This document shows positions 23,901 through 34,543 of a stretch of 64,000 bases of DNA, piece by piece. The notes under the pieces are model-generated. The model was not told where the DNA came from, ran no database searches, and saw only the letters and a program-made list of their open reading frames with translations. Made by a program: the position numbers and the translations under genes. Every line of letters starts with the position of its first letter. Within the stretch, counting starts at the first letter, position 1. Origin of the DNA: Brasenia schreberi (taxonomy: Eukaryota > Streptophyta > Magnoliopsida > Nymphaeales > Cabombaceae); contig JAYKKT010000076.1 of assembly GCA_036023115.1 (NCBI GenBank), positions 4,340,001 through 4,404,000 of the forward strand, given 5' to 3'.

Positions 23901-26552
23901 TTGGATTGGATTTCTGGATCCAAATCCACATATGGGTTTGGATTGGAATCTGGATATATATGGTCCAGATCCAATCCAAACTGAACTCTGACTCCTTCGG
24001 GCTGGGTTCGAGACGGACGATTCGTGCGGGGCCTGACAGCATCAGTGCTCCGTCTGCGTTGGGTCTTCGACATAAATGAAACCCAAATATAACTGCAATA
24101 AGGCCTTTACTAAGGTCTTGGGAGTAAGAGCGAAGGCTCAATGTGTGTGAAAGTGCTTGAATTGAAACACTACTCACACGACAAGAAATGAAACCCAAAT
24201 AGTATAGGTCGGCCCTTACTTGGGTCTTTCAAATAAGAGCGAAAGCTCAATGTGTGTGAGAGTGTTTAAATTGAAAGACTTACTCACACGACATGAAATG
24301 AAACCCAAATAGTATAGGTCGGCCCTTACTTGGGTCTTTCAAATAAGAGCGAAAGCTCAATGTGTGTGAGAGTGTTTTAATCGAAAGACAACGCACCCAA
24401 CTTAAACAAAACCCTTCGGAAATGAAATATATACGTACACTTATATATTAGGGGCTGATTAGGCCCGTGTGTGTTCAAAGTTGTGCACGACTAAGAGAGT
24501 GCACGTGTGTGGTTGTGCCAAGCCACGTTATTACAAGCGGGGGGAGACTAGGCTCCGTTATTACAACCCCGTATCAAATTGAATTTCAAGCAAGCGTATG
24601 ACTAAAGACCGAGTTTAGACACTTACGAGTAGCTGGTCCGTAGAGGTCTTGCTTGAGCGTAGGCTTGGCTTTGGGCTGCAAACGGGAGCTCCGCGAAGGT
24701 ATGTGCTCAAGGGTGCTGGCCGGCTGCAAATGGGGCGCGGGATGGACGCCTCGAAGGGGGCCGGTGGCAAGTAGGTGGCGCCTCCACGTAGGGAGTTTAG
24801 AGTGGCTGACTAAGTGGGTCTTAGGGTCACTAGGGAAGTTAGGTACTTAGGGAAACTGGCCCTAAAAGGTGAGCTAGTGGGAAGGCCAAATAGGACACCT
24901 AGGGGGGGGTCGGCCGAATGGGAGATGGTGGCTAAGCAGTGGCCAGCCACTTGGGGTTATCCTAGGTTCGGCTAGGCTTAGATGGTGGCGGCAAAGAGGT
25001 GGAGCTAAGGGGAAGATGGGTGGCTAAGAGTGGAGAGGTGGTAGAGAGTGGTTTTGAGGGAGTTAGGGGGACTTACCGAATGGGAAGGAGTGGCGGATGG
25101 AGTGGGAGAGTGGCGGGCAGGTAGCTGTCGGCTGGTGGAGTTGGGGGGAAGGTGGTGACGTCCAGCTGGGGGGCAGTGGTGGTGGACGGAAGAGGGAAGG
25201 TGGCGGAGCAGGTGGCGGCTGGTGGAGGAGCTGGAGCTGCTGGGAAGACGGGTGAGAGATGGGAGAAGGAGAGGGCCCGGCTGGGTGGTGGAGTGGTTCC
25301 CACTTGGAAAACCCGCCCACAATGAGGGGGGTTTAAATAGGGGATGGGTAGGTCGGTTAGGGCTGGGTTGTGGGTAGTGGTTAGGTGGTTTAGGTAGGGT
25401 AGTATGTAGATAAGGTGGGCTGGATGGGGTTGGGCCAGATATTTTAAAACTAGGTGTTTGGGAAAATCGTGGGCTAAGGGTGGTTTAGGGCTAGGTTAGG
25501 TGGTTGGGTTTTAGGGTGAGGTTTAGTGAGCTAGGTTAGGTGGTTTAGGCTAGGTTTAGGCTAGGATTAGGGAAATTAATCTAGGTTTAGGGAAGGATTA
25601 GGGGAGTGGGTTAGGTGATTAGGTTGGGATTAGGCCGGGATTAGGGAAGTGGGTTAGGTGATTAGGTTCAGATTAGGGGTGGATTAGGGGTTTAGGCTAG
25701 GTTTAGGCATTTTTGGCTAGGTTTAGGTGAAGGAGCTCCCTTAGCATGGCCCATAGACCTTGATCACCCCATGTTGGTGCAACCCTAGGTTAGGTTTTAG
25801 CTAATTACAAGCTTAAACCCACTCAATTAGGCTAACCCACAAGATTAAACCCAAACTTGACACACAAGTCAAGCTTAATACAACACTCTTGATATTTTTC
25901 ACCCCCACTCTCTCTCATGCCCAATATCCCACGTGAATTTCAAGTGGGCCCCACCTCCATTTATGAGAAGGTGATGTGGGCCATGGATATGGATATTGGA
26001 TTGGATTTCTGGATCCAAATCCACATATGGGTTTGGATTGGAATCTGGATATATATGGTCCAGATCCAATCCAAACTGAACTCTGACTCCTTCGGGCTGG
26101 GTTCGAGACGGACGATTCGTGCGGGGCCTGACAGCATCAGTGCTCCGTCTGCGTTGGGTCTTCGCCAACATGGTCGCCCGCCTCCGTTTCTGCCTTCCGG
26201 AGATGACTTCAAATGATATTTTGGTAAGAACAGGGTCTTGGACGTTCGAGATCCTGGAATGTGAATTAGATGCAAGAGATGCTGTGCCGGGCTCGACAGG
26301 TGCTCCGGTTCCGGGCTCTTCTTGGCTCTCCTGGTCCTGTCTTGATCGAGCCAAGCCACTTTGGGGTTTCTAAACATGTTTTAAAAGGGTTTTCAAAAGC
26401 TATATCATATGTTTTTGAAAGATAAAGTTTAAAACATATATACAGGGTTGTTTGGAAGGCTCCTGGGTTTCCAAACTCAAAATGGCCCTTTGGGGCTGCT
26501 TGTATAAAACCAGATTTGTTTAAGAAATTCGTGGGATTTCGGGGTGTTTACA
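20951..26552 (-). repeat. LTR C: chimeric 5' LTR of element 2 with a 2.1- to 2.5-kb internal duplication
   Basis: 20951-24069 matches LTR B in order up to GGGTCTTCG. The sequence then jumps back: 24070 onward (ACATAAATGAAACCC) matches LTR A from 1559, about 795 bp inside the LTR. It then runs on to the normal terminus at 26552. The second part is A/F-type at first (two 110-bp units, AAACACTACTCAC, GTGCAACCC) and B/C-type after about 25915-26005 (GGATTTCTGGATCCAAATCCACATATGG). The junction shares only CG. The outer boundary keeps the CTAGG target duplication. Confidence 0.88.
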
Positions 26553-27631
26553 CTAGGGTTGTTCAACACGAGCCGATGTGGCTCAACCATAATTTGCCCC
26601 AGGTTAGCCTCGTGGGCCTGGGAGCTCGATAAACAAGGGGAGTTTATGATCCCCTGAAGCTGTGGGTGACTCTCACCTAGGATCACTACGACTTGGTCCC
26701 TAAAAGGGATCTTGACACATTTGTGGAAGGTGGATGGCACAGCGCACAAACTGTGTATCCAGGGTCTTCCCAGCAACAGGTTATAATGGGGGTGGATGTC
26801 CAAGACATGGAACACCCCCGTGTGTTCGATCCCTCCCGTTTCCATTGGGAGTTCGATGGATCCTAAAGGCCTAGACGCATTCCCATCGTATCCAGTGATA
26901 ACGATGGGGCTTGGGTTCACTGAAGTCAAGGTGACTCCAATTTTATACGCCACGTGAAGTGGAAGGATGTTGAGCCCTCCTCCACCATCGACTAGGCACC
27001 TGTCCAGAGAGTGGTTGTTTAGAACCACCTCGATATGCAGGGCCTGGTTATGGGTTTCGTAGGGTCTATCTATATCATCTTCCGAAAAGGTGATGGGCGA
27101 TTTTGCTCCTAACAAAGCCACTTGGGCAGACAAGGACTCCGGACTTATGTTCGAATCAACCTTGGCCCTTTCTAGAATTTTCTCTAAGACAAGTCTATGC
27201 CTAGGCGATGTTTTGATAAGCTCTAGGATAGACATGTGAATAGGAATCTTTGAAAGGTGGTTTTCGAAATCATAAGGATTTAGGATGATTTTGTCCTTAT
27301 CTGCTTTTGGCAGACCACTAGGGATACATGCTTTTGAGGGGCCAGGCACACTGACCACCTTTTGAGCACCTTGAAGGTGCGGGGGTTGGTAGATCCTCCC
27401 GGATCTAGTGACTTCCCCCACGACCAGCCTAGGGTTCGCGCTAAACTTGGCTCTAAGGATGAGCTGAGGAGAACCTTGGATTTTCAAAACTGGTTTTGTC
27501 GGGGTTTCCACTTTTGGTGGTCCCCGGATGACGACTTGGGCGGGCCTCTTGTATAGTACAAGGATGGGCGCACAAGCAGGTCGACCAGGTTCGGGCTTTC
27601 GCGCTAGTTCCTTGGAAATGGTGAGGGTACA
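26553..27631 (-). pseudogene. gag-pro of element 1, protease piece
   Basis: Middle part of the gag-pro gene of element 1, isolated between elements 2 and 3. It has the retropepsin core CLVDGGGGLNILPLHVAYKI, the YDGNASRPLGS flap-like segment and YNLLLGRPWIHS. It reads open and continues at 9442 downstream (in element sense) and 37446 upstream. The open frame running past both borders uses bases of the inserts and is not original. Confidence 0.85.
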
Positions 27632-27980
27632 TGTAAACACCCCAAATCTTCTATTTTTCAAAAACTCTCAAAACACCAAAAAGCTCGTTTGAGCCAAAAC
27701 GATGACCTGTTTTGAAATGTGAAAACAGGTACAGAAGGCAAAAGAAGACCCTAGGCCCGAAGAGGATTCAAGCCCAGAGCTTCAGAAGCCACTCCCTGAG
27801 AAAAAAACAAAAGAAAGCAGAGCCCATTTGATGAAAAGCTCAACGGAGTCCAGAACGGCGAGACGAAGTCCGGACGACAAAGTTGGGGAAAACCCAGCAC
27901 CAGATGGAGCGCTGATGAAACCAGTGCCCGCACAGATCGTTCGCCTCGAGAAGCCAAGAAGGACTGTCCGAAGAAATTTT

Positions 27981-28017
27981 GATTTGGATCTGGACCATAT
28001 ATATCCAGATCCAAATC
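27981..28017 (+). repeat. 14-bp perfect dyad in U3 of LTR D
   Basis: GATTTGGATCTGGA (27981-27994) and its exact reverse complement (28004-28017) with a 9-nt CCATATATA centre. The same dyad lies at 34893-34929 in LTR E, and slightly altered forms (GGATCTGGACCATATATATCC) occur in the opposite-strand LTRs. Confidence 0.75.
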
Positions 28018-28290
28018 CATGTAATGAATAGTGTTTGGATTTGGGCCAATCCAAATAGTGTTTGGGTCGATCCAAATAGTGTTTGGATTTGGATTGGATC
28101 CAAATAGTGTTTGGATTGGATCGGATCTGGATCAAAATATCCAGATCCGTATCCATAAAAATATTGAGTTTGGATCGGATACAGATCTCAAAATATCCGA
28201 GATCCAATATCCAGATCCAAATAGTGTTTGGATTTGGGTATGGATCCAAACCCCAAACCCAAACCCAAATCCAAGACCCACCTCAAATCT

Positions 28291-28299
28291 CTATAAATA
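28291..28299 (+). promoter_or_regulatory. TATA box of LTR D
   Basis: CTATAAATA just downstream of the GGATCCAAATCC-rich block, in the right strand for element transcription. The LTR E copy is at 35203-35211; LTR H has a matching motif on the minus strand at 45992-46002. Confidence 0.65.
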
Positions 28300-30519
28300 G
28301 AGGTGAGGGGGTCCATGTAAAGGGTTCATGCAAATATTTGGGAGGAGAGAGAGGGAGTGATAGACCTAGCCATGTGGGCTCATTGGGTGAGGTGGGTTCA
28401 AGCCATGTGGGCTAAGTGGGTCTAGACCTAGGGGCTGCAACAAAGGTGGGCTGGACCAAGAGGCTGCAACCATGGAGACGTGGGCTCAAGCCAAGAAGGA
28501 CCGACTCCAAGAGGTAAACCTAACCCCAACCTAGCCTAGGTTCGAACCTACCTAACCCTAACTGAACCTAACCCTAACTGAACCAACCTAACCCTAACTG
28601 AACCCTAACTAGACCTAACCTAACCCCAACCGCCTTAAACCATCCCTAACAAACCCCAAAAACTTCACCCCGGCCGCCCGTGAGCAACCAGCGCCTGCCG
28701 CGCGCCCTGAGTCCTGCCGCGCGCCCCTGTTGCCTGCCGCGCCACGCGCCACAGCGCTCCCTGCTGCCTGCCGCGCGCCCCCTCGCCTGCCTGCACGCCC
28801 CGCGCCGCAGCGCGTCCTGCGCCACAGCGCGCCCCGCGCCACTGCAGCCGCGTCAGGCGCCCGTCTGCTGCGCCAGGCGCCCAACGGTCGCGCCAGCCAC
28901 CCGACCACCTCCCTGCTGATTTGACCACCCCCCTGCCGACCTAACCTGCACCCTGGCCGTGACCTGCACCCTAGGACAGACCCTAGGACAGACCCTACAC
29001 AGCCCCCGTCTTGGCCGAACCTTAGTTCCCCTAAGACCCTAACCGTGCCTCATAGAACCTCTCTCAAAGCCACCTAGGATAACCCCCTCTTGGCTGCCCA
29101 AGGTGAACCGTGAGCCCACGTGCAAGCAAGTTGAACATGGACCGGCTATTTGTAAGTGTCTAAACTTGGTCTATTACATTAACTTGCTTTATATTCAATT
29201 AAATTTTGATACGGGGTTGTAGTAAAGGAGCTTCGTCTCCCCCCGATTGTAATAACGTGGTTTGACACACCCACACACACGCGCACTTGAGCCTTTCCGC
29301 TCTTAGTCGTACACTTTTTGCACACACACGGGCCTAACCAGCCCTTAATATATAGTTATATTTATATATTTTAAGTCAAGGGGGTTTTTAATTAAGTCGT
29401 GTGTGTTGTCTTTCCATTTTCCACACGCACACACATTGAGCCTTCGCTCTTACTCCCAAGACCTTAGTAAAGGCCTTATTGCAGTTATATTTGGGTTTCA
29501 TTTATGTCGTGTGCGTAGTACTTCAATTCTACACTCACACACATTGAGCTTTCGCTCTTACTCCCAAGACCTTAGTCAAGGCATACTGCAATTTATATTT
29601 GGGTTTCATTTCATGTCGTGTGTGTAAGTCTTTCAATTCAAGCACGCACACACATTGAGCCTTCGCTCTTATTTACAAGACCCAAATAAGGGCCCCTACA
29701 TATACTCTATATAAAGTATTTCTTTCGGCTACATCTTTAAGATTCGGGTTTTAAGGTTCAAGTCGTGTGCGTTGTCTTTCAATATATACACGACACACAC
29801 TTACACAATTGAGCCTTTCCGCTCTTAAGATATAGCCATATTTCCCCTTCCGCTATTTACTTTACAAGTCATTTCCCTTCGGCTATTTACTTTACAAGTC
29901 ATTTCCCTTCGGCAATTTCCCTTCGGCATTGTCTTTTAATTTCGGGTTTTCCCTTTGGAGTAGCGTGAGTTTGCATTGCATCTACGCCATACCACGAGGT
30001 AGGACGCATATTGCATCGAAGCAAGCCCCGTACTCCCGCTCAAATTCGCCCCATGTAGTGGAGTGTTCATAACACACACCTAGGTGGCCCATAAAGGGAT
30101 AAAAAGAAAGACTTAGGCACGTGCAAATCCACGTGATCTAAAATCTGAGAATCGTACAAACCCGAATCAAATCGTGCAAGACTTAGGGTCATCCAACCCT
30201 TACAAAGTCAAAATCGCCCAAATGCATGGTTTTCAAAAGGTTTTAAAACACTTCTTCATTCAAAATATATTTTGAGTTAAACTTGTTTCAAAACGAAGTC
30301 TCTAAGCGTACAGACTGACCCTTGCGCATCGGTGCAAGAAGGTCTGCGACGTAAAAATCCCGCTTGCCTACAATCGCCTTTCAAAAGTCAGATTGTTTTC
30401 AAAACATACTTTGCTAGTTAAAGTAAACTAGCTGGCACGCCCATAAAGCGAAGTAGATTGCGAAAAGGTTCACTTCAGGCCTAAGAACCCGCAAGTGAAA
30501 ATTTTCGGTGTCTACAATT

Positions 30520-30537
30520 TGGCACGCCCGGTGGGAC
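30520..30537 (+). other. Primer binding site of element 3
   Basis: TGGCACGCCCGGTGGGAC, 3 nt after the LTR end. Identical to the PBS of elements 1 and 2, so the same tRNA primer is predicted. Confidence 0.85.
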
Positions 30538-30633
30538 CCGGGACTTAAGCAGACTTCAAACAAACGAGTTATACTCAAATTTTCGAAAAAAAAAGAGTGT
30601 TTTTCAAAAATCGTGCATACTTAGGAAAATTGC

Positions 30634-31203
30634 ATGAAAATGGATAGAAAGCTACAAAAATCTTCGTTGAGTAAACTAAAAGAGGTTTTCAAATCAGATA
30701 AAGCCCAAAGAGAGCTCGATGAGATTGAAAAAATATTTCAAAAGATGGATGCTTTAAGCAAGGAGCTTAAAGCCCATCGAACACATAGCAGCTCTTCGAG
30801 GGCACATACAGATCGTGAATTGAAAACCGATCTCAAACTCAACGAAGGATTGGAGATTAGAGACAAATCCCGGCAAAGGGATAAGTCGTCCACTCCTACA
30901 ACTTCAAGCTTTTCAAAATCCATAGAAAAACCAAAAAAAGATTTTTCTATTTCAAAAAGCCAAAAAAATCTTGAAAATTTGGAAAAAGACCAAAAAATTG
31001 AAAAACAAAATTTTGAAATTTCGAAAACTTCAAGTAAAAGTCCTAAGTCTAGGCACACACATACAGTGGGACATGAAGTCCACACCCTACAAAGGAACGA
31101 GAGTGAAAAACAGGAAGGTTTCGAAGGAAACGCCTCGTTAAACCCCGGGGGCTCAAAACAGAGTTACCCGGGAAATCGGCTTGCTCTCACCCTGAAAAGG
31201 TAG
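30634..31203 (+). CDS. Element 3 ORF1: charged Gag N-terminus-like protein (189 aa)
   Basis: Lysine-, glutamate- and serine-rich protein starting MKMDRKLQKSS. A segment (ELDEIEKIFQKMDALSKEL) resembles the N-terminus of Gag in elements 1 and 2 (LDEIEDLRREFEAKIDALSQ), probably a coiled coil. The Gag core and the zinc knuckle are absent. It follows the PBS as gag does in the full-length elements. A frame change and stop separate it from the next ORF by 17 nt, so both may come from one ancestral gag-pro frame. Function is unknown; RNA binding or assembly with full-length Gag is only a guess. Confidence 0.6.
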   Translation: MKMDRKLQKSSLSKLKEVFKSDKAQRELDEIEKIFQKMDALSKELKAHRTHSSSSRAHTDRELKTDLKLNEGLEIRDKSRQRDKSSTPTTSSFSKSIEKPKKDFSISKSQKNLENLEKDQKIEKQNFEISKTSSKSPKSRHTHTVGHEVHTLQRNESEKQEGFEGNASLNPGGSKQSYPGNRLALTLKR

Positions 31204-31220
31204 ACAAGCCACAAAGAGGT

Positions 31221-32039
31221 ATGCCTGAAACCCATCCTTCTCAAGACTCTCTTCTTCATGTAGGGTCATCAGATGCATTGGATAACCCCTTTGCACACAC
31301 AAACCCACAAACTGTGCCAAAACTTGAGGATTTTCAAGGTGCGCCAACTGTCGCGCACCATTCAAAGGAATTTCAAAAACAAAAAGAAGTTTCGAAAATG
31401 GTAGACATAGAGACCCCTAATGCATGCATCGACATCTTAGGAGCTCATAACCCTACCATAGAAAAACCCACTTCTTCGAGCCTAGTCCTGTGCCCTAGAG
31501 CCAAGGCTATGGCTTTGAAACAAAAAAATCAATCCCTAGGGGCACCACGAGTTGAACCTAGGGACCAAGTCAAAAACTTCAAGGGACCTTGCATGGCTCC
31601 CCTTGAAGTAAATTTTTCCCAAAATAGGGTATGGAACCATAAGTTTTCCATAACCCTGCTATGTCCAAAACTCCTCAAGGAACCAAGCTTGGCTTTCCTT
31701 GAGGGCAAAGTCTCCCAAACCAGGTTTGTATGGAAGCCCAAGTCTTCCATCACCCCGGAATCCAAACTCCCGATATCCAAAAGGGTATATGTCCCCAACA
31801 TGGACGATTCCATGTTCCAAGACCATGATTTATACCAAAACTTTTCGAAAAGCAAAAAGTCTTGGAACATGATTCTGAATATGGGATATAAACCCTACGC
31901 GGGCCTGGGAACCCGAAACCAAGGTAGGCTTGAGCCTGTCCTACCTAAAACCAATAGGGAACGATATGGACTGGGCTACAGCCCACCCATACCACCAGAG
32001 CCGCCACCTAAGACCATCTGGGTCAAGGGTGCCTTGTAG
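31221..32039 (+). CDS. Element 3 ORF2: G-patch-like C-terminus of gag-pro without protease (272 aa)
   Basis: The last 80 or so residues match the C-terminal end of gag-pro in elements 1 and 2: VPNMDDSMFQDHDLY, then WNMILNMGYKPYAGLGTRNQ (G-patch-like), then PPIPPEPPP and WVKGA. The protease core (DGG, LLGRPWIH) is absent. The first 190 residues are low in similarity to anything I recognise. The kept G-patch in an element without protease is notable. The chosen start is the first ATG after the ORF1 stop and is uncertain. Confidence 0.6.
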   Translation: MPETHPSQDSLLHVGSSDALDNPFAHTNPQTVPKLEDFQGAPTVAHHSKEFQKQKEVSKMVDIETPNACIDILGAHNPTIEKPTSSSLVLCPRAKAMALKQKNQSLGAPRVEPRDQVKNFKGPCMAPLEVNFSQNRVWNHKFSITLLCPKLLKEPSLAFLEGKVSQTRFVWKPKSSITPESKLPISKRVYVPNMDDSMFQDHDLYQNFSKSKKSWNMILNMGYKPYAGLGTRNQGRLEPVLPKTNRERYGLGYSPPIPPEPPPKTIWVKGAL

Positions 32040-32059
32040 AACCTCTAAAACCGAAACCC

Positions 32060-33360
32060 ATGTCTTAGACCTATCCGATTAGAGTCTGATTCATGAATGT
32101 TTTCTTTGAAGGTTCAATGGAAGATCCCTACTTTTGAAAAAGACAAAAAAAATTGAAAACTCTCAAAATCTCAAAAACATTTGGAAAAACGAAAATTCCA
32201 AAAAGAAATTTTGTTTAAAAAGCCTTTGGCCATGTACAAAGCCCATTTTCGAAAAATTGTAAAAATGCTTTCAAAAAAATGTATATACTCCCTGAAACCA
32301 AGTATCCAAAAAGCTGGTCCTATCCACCCTTTTGCCTAGAGCTTTTTCAAAAATGAAAAGCTCGAGAATCACCAAAGCAAGGAGGAATAAACACCTCCAA
32401 GCTTCCTGAACTTCGCAAAATCCTTAAACTTATGGAAAATTGGGGATTTTTAGAAATAAGTTAACCCATAGTGTGTGCATAAGCATCATGCATTACACTT
32501 TGAAATCATTCATATGCATCGAGTCTAGACATCATTCTAGAAATCGAATTCAGGGTTTTGCAAAATCAAAGGGGCAATAAGAGTCGACCCCCTAAGTATC
32601 GAGCCTTCATAGGCATGTCTCCATACAAATCAAAACCAACACCTTCGAGGCAAATTTTAAAAAAAGGAAATGAGAATCTTGAAAAAGGGTTACACATTTC
32701 ACAAAAACCTTTCATGGCTTTGAAAAGAAAGATTTTCTTCAACTTCTGGTTTATATAAAAACCTTGATTGTGTTAGGATAAAGAACATGAATCTCACGAT
32801 GAAATATGGAGACCATGTCAAAACTAAAACCTGATGGCCATGACGATCACTTAGGGCTGGTTATGTTTCCCATCCTTGAGCAAAAAGTATCATGATCATG
32901 TTAGAAAAACCATGGAAGTGCATGGACATGAACATACCATTGTCCATCCAAAATCCCTTTGAAAAGCCATGGCCCTTCACCATATGGCCATGCAAAATTC
33001 CCATCAAGCTAGGGGCATTTTTAAACACAGCCCCTAGACACTTTCCATGGATAAGTGAACGCATCTCCTTCATGATTTGTGAGATACATTTCATGTGTTC
33101 ATCATTGCATAAAAACATGTATTTCCATTTTAAATCACATGGAGTGCATAGCATGCATCATATCACCCCGAAGAAAGCCCAAAAGGGTGGCAAACTCGAG
33201 TAGAAATGTCCCCATGTCTTCGAAAGGGCAACAAAAATTAGAAATTTGTTGATATTGTGGATAGAAATTAGCAAAACCCCGAAAATGCCCGAATATTCAA
33301 AAGGGTTTATGCTGAATTCTTTTTCAAAAAGATTTTGAAAAATCGAACTCCTTTGAAACT
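32060..33360 (+). pseudogene. Fossil pol of element 3
   Basis: Plus-strand remnants in pol order with many stops. The spacer motif TTTTCTTTGAAG/GTTCAATGGAAGATCCC is at about 32099-32130. A piece like the pol N-terminus (SKLPELRKIL, compare SELPEFHRIL) is near 32400. Traces of the integrase zinc-finger part and of PWPFTIWP (compare PWPFTMWAFD) lie at about 32760-33010. The last 50 codons of pol are recognisable at about 33170-33330. RT, both RNases H and most of the integrase core are missing. The 96-codon opposite frame at 32861-33154 is a shadow. Confidence 0.7.
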
Positions 33361-33639
33361 TCTTGAAAGAAGGATCGAAGTAGATTGTATAACCCCGAAT
33401 GGAGGAATCTATACTTTTCGAAAAGTAGAGTCTTCCAAAAATGAATTGGCTATATTTCAAAGAACCCTGGCTTACAAGATTAAGCCTTGTTCAAAATATC
33501 AAAATATTTTCGAATAGCAGATGCTATTAAGAAATAGGACGATCTCGTTTGAATCGAGTAACCAAAGGGATAAGCCCTCCCCCATCCTACTTTCTCTCCG
33601 AAAAGGAAAATTGGCTATTTTCAAAAGAAAGAAAAAAAA

Positions 33640-33885
33640 AATCGAGAATACAAAAACTCCTCCGAAAGTGGTCTTCCCTTCATAAACAGGGAATACAAAA
33701 ACTCCTCCGAAAGAGGTCTTCTCGTTCAAAAGAAAAAGGAGATATAAAAACACTCCTCCCAAAGAGGTCTTCCCTTCATAAACAGGGAATACAAAAACTC
33801 CTCCAAAGAGCTGCTCTCCTTTAAAGAAAAGAGGGATTAATGAAAAAATACTCCCAAAGGGAGACCCTCTATGAAAAAGAAACAA
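33640..33885 (+). repeat. 45- to 55-bp tandem repeats in the 3' UTR of element 3
   Basis: Five related units begin near 33646, 33691, 33741, 33786 and 33842, each with ATACAAAAACTCCTCCGAAAG or a variant followed by GGTCTTCCCTTCATAAACAG. The full-length elements have one unit at the same place (near 4785-4835 on the minus strand). Confidence 0.7.
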
Positions 33886-33929
33886 AAAGCCAAAGCTCCA
33901 AAGAGCGATTTTCCGATTCTTTGCCTAAA

Positions 33930-33959
33930 ACCACGGGACGCTTCAGAAGGGACCGTGGT
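33930..33959 (+). other. Conserved 3' UTR hairpin (element 3 copy)
   Basis: ACCACGG (33930-33936) and CCGTGGT (33953-33959) with a 16-nt loop containing CTTCAGAAG. It is kept although the sequence around it differs from elements 1 and 2. Confidence 0.6.
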
Positions 33960-34543
33960 ATCTCTTTCCCATATCCCTACGGCTTATCCCCGAGGAAAAA
34001 GATTCAAATTTGCGAAAATCCTAAAGTATGAATAAAATCGGCTTATTTGGATTTCATTTTGTTTGAGAACTCGACTCTGTTTTGTAGGAAATGGAACTTT
34101 GAAATGTTTTCCAAGTTTTCCTACCCAAAAACCTCTACTGAGTAGCAGGTATTGAAACCCGAATGAAGGGAAGTATGAAAAATGGAAGTCCTTTTCGATA
34201 CAAGTTAAAAGGAGTTCCTTTTCAAAAAGAAATTTTCGAAAAACCCACGAATGTCAAAAAGACAAGGATAAAAACCTGCTCGGAGCAACCAGCCTCAAAA
34301 GGCTCTCTTCGGGCTCAAAAATAAAAATAAATTTTTTCTCATGCATGCATTCATTCGTGCATGATCATACATATAGGGAAATAGCTAGGAAAAGCCCCCT
34401 TTTGCTGAAAATCCCTACTTGTGGAAAAAGAAAACAGGGTTTTTGCAAAATAAATGGTGTATTCTCGAGAAAATTTGAGAGAACGGGGTGTTTATTCTTT
34501 GCCATTATCCAAATACATTTGGATAATGCCAAAGAGGGGCATC
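33960..34543 (+). other. 3' UTR end and polypurine tract of element 3
   Basis: No gene seen. It includes a diverged copy of the 3' UTR of the full-length elements and ends with the PPT AAAGAGGGGCATC (34531-34543), next to the LTR start. Confidence 0.75.

Larger units (their letters stand above)
9443..26552 (-). mobile_element. Element 2: Tat-lineage LTR retrotransposon nested in element 1
   Basis: Inserted in gag-pro of element 1 with a 5-bp target duplication CTAGG at 9438-9442 and 26553-26557. It has a 3' LTR (9443-12961), internal domain (12962-20950, 7.99 kb) and an oversized 5' LTR region (20951-26552). PBS at 20928-20945 and PPT at 12962-12974. pol is one open frame of 1228 codons. gag-pro has a +1 T frameshift near 19833 and a TGG-to-TAG change at 18003. 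Its LTRs have four copies of the 110-bp unit against two in element 1, so it belongs to a slightly different subfamily. Confidence 0.93.
27632..30516 (+). repeat. LTR D: 5' LTR of element 3
   Basis: 2885 bp. Contains a 14-bp dyad (27981-28017), an array of ATCCAAATAGTGTTTGG-like units (28020-28260), a TATA box (28291), a CCTAACCCTAACTGAA block (28540-28630), a very GC-rich block (28660-28920), repeats related to the 110-bp unit in the opposite orientation (29400-29700), and GGCTATTTACTTTACAAGTC repeats (29850-29930). Short frames in the GC-rich block are compositional. Confidence 0.93.

Noticed and set aside
26477..26552. End of the 394-codon frame that runs from gag-pro of element 1 into LTR C
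   Set aside because: The last codons read across the insertion junction into the LTR and are not part of the original gene.
28615..28928. Alanine/arginine-rich frames in the GC-rich block of LTR D and E
   Set aside because: Open in several frames on both strands owing to high GC; not coding.
32861..33203. Opposite-strand and same-strand frames of about 100 codons in element 3
   Set aside because: The plus-strand reading aligns with decayed integrase; the other is its shadow.
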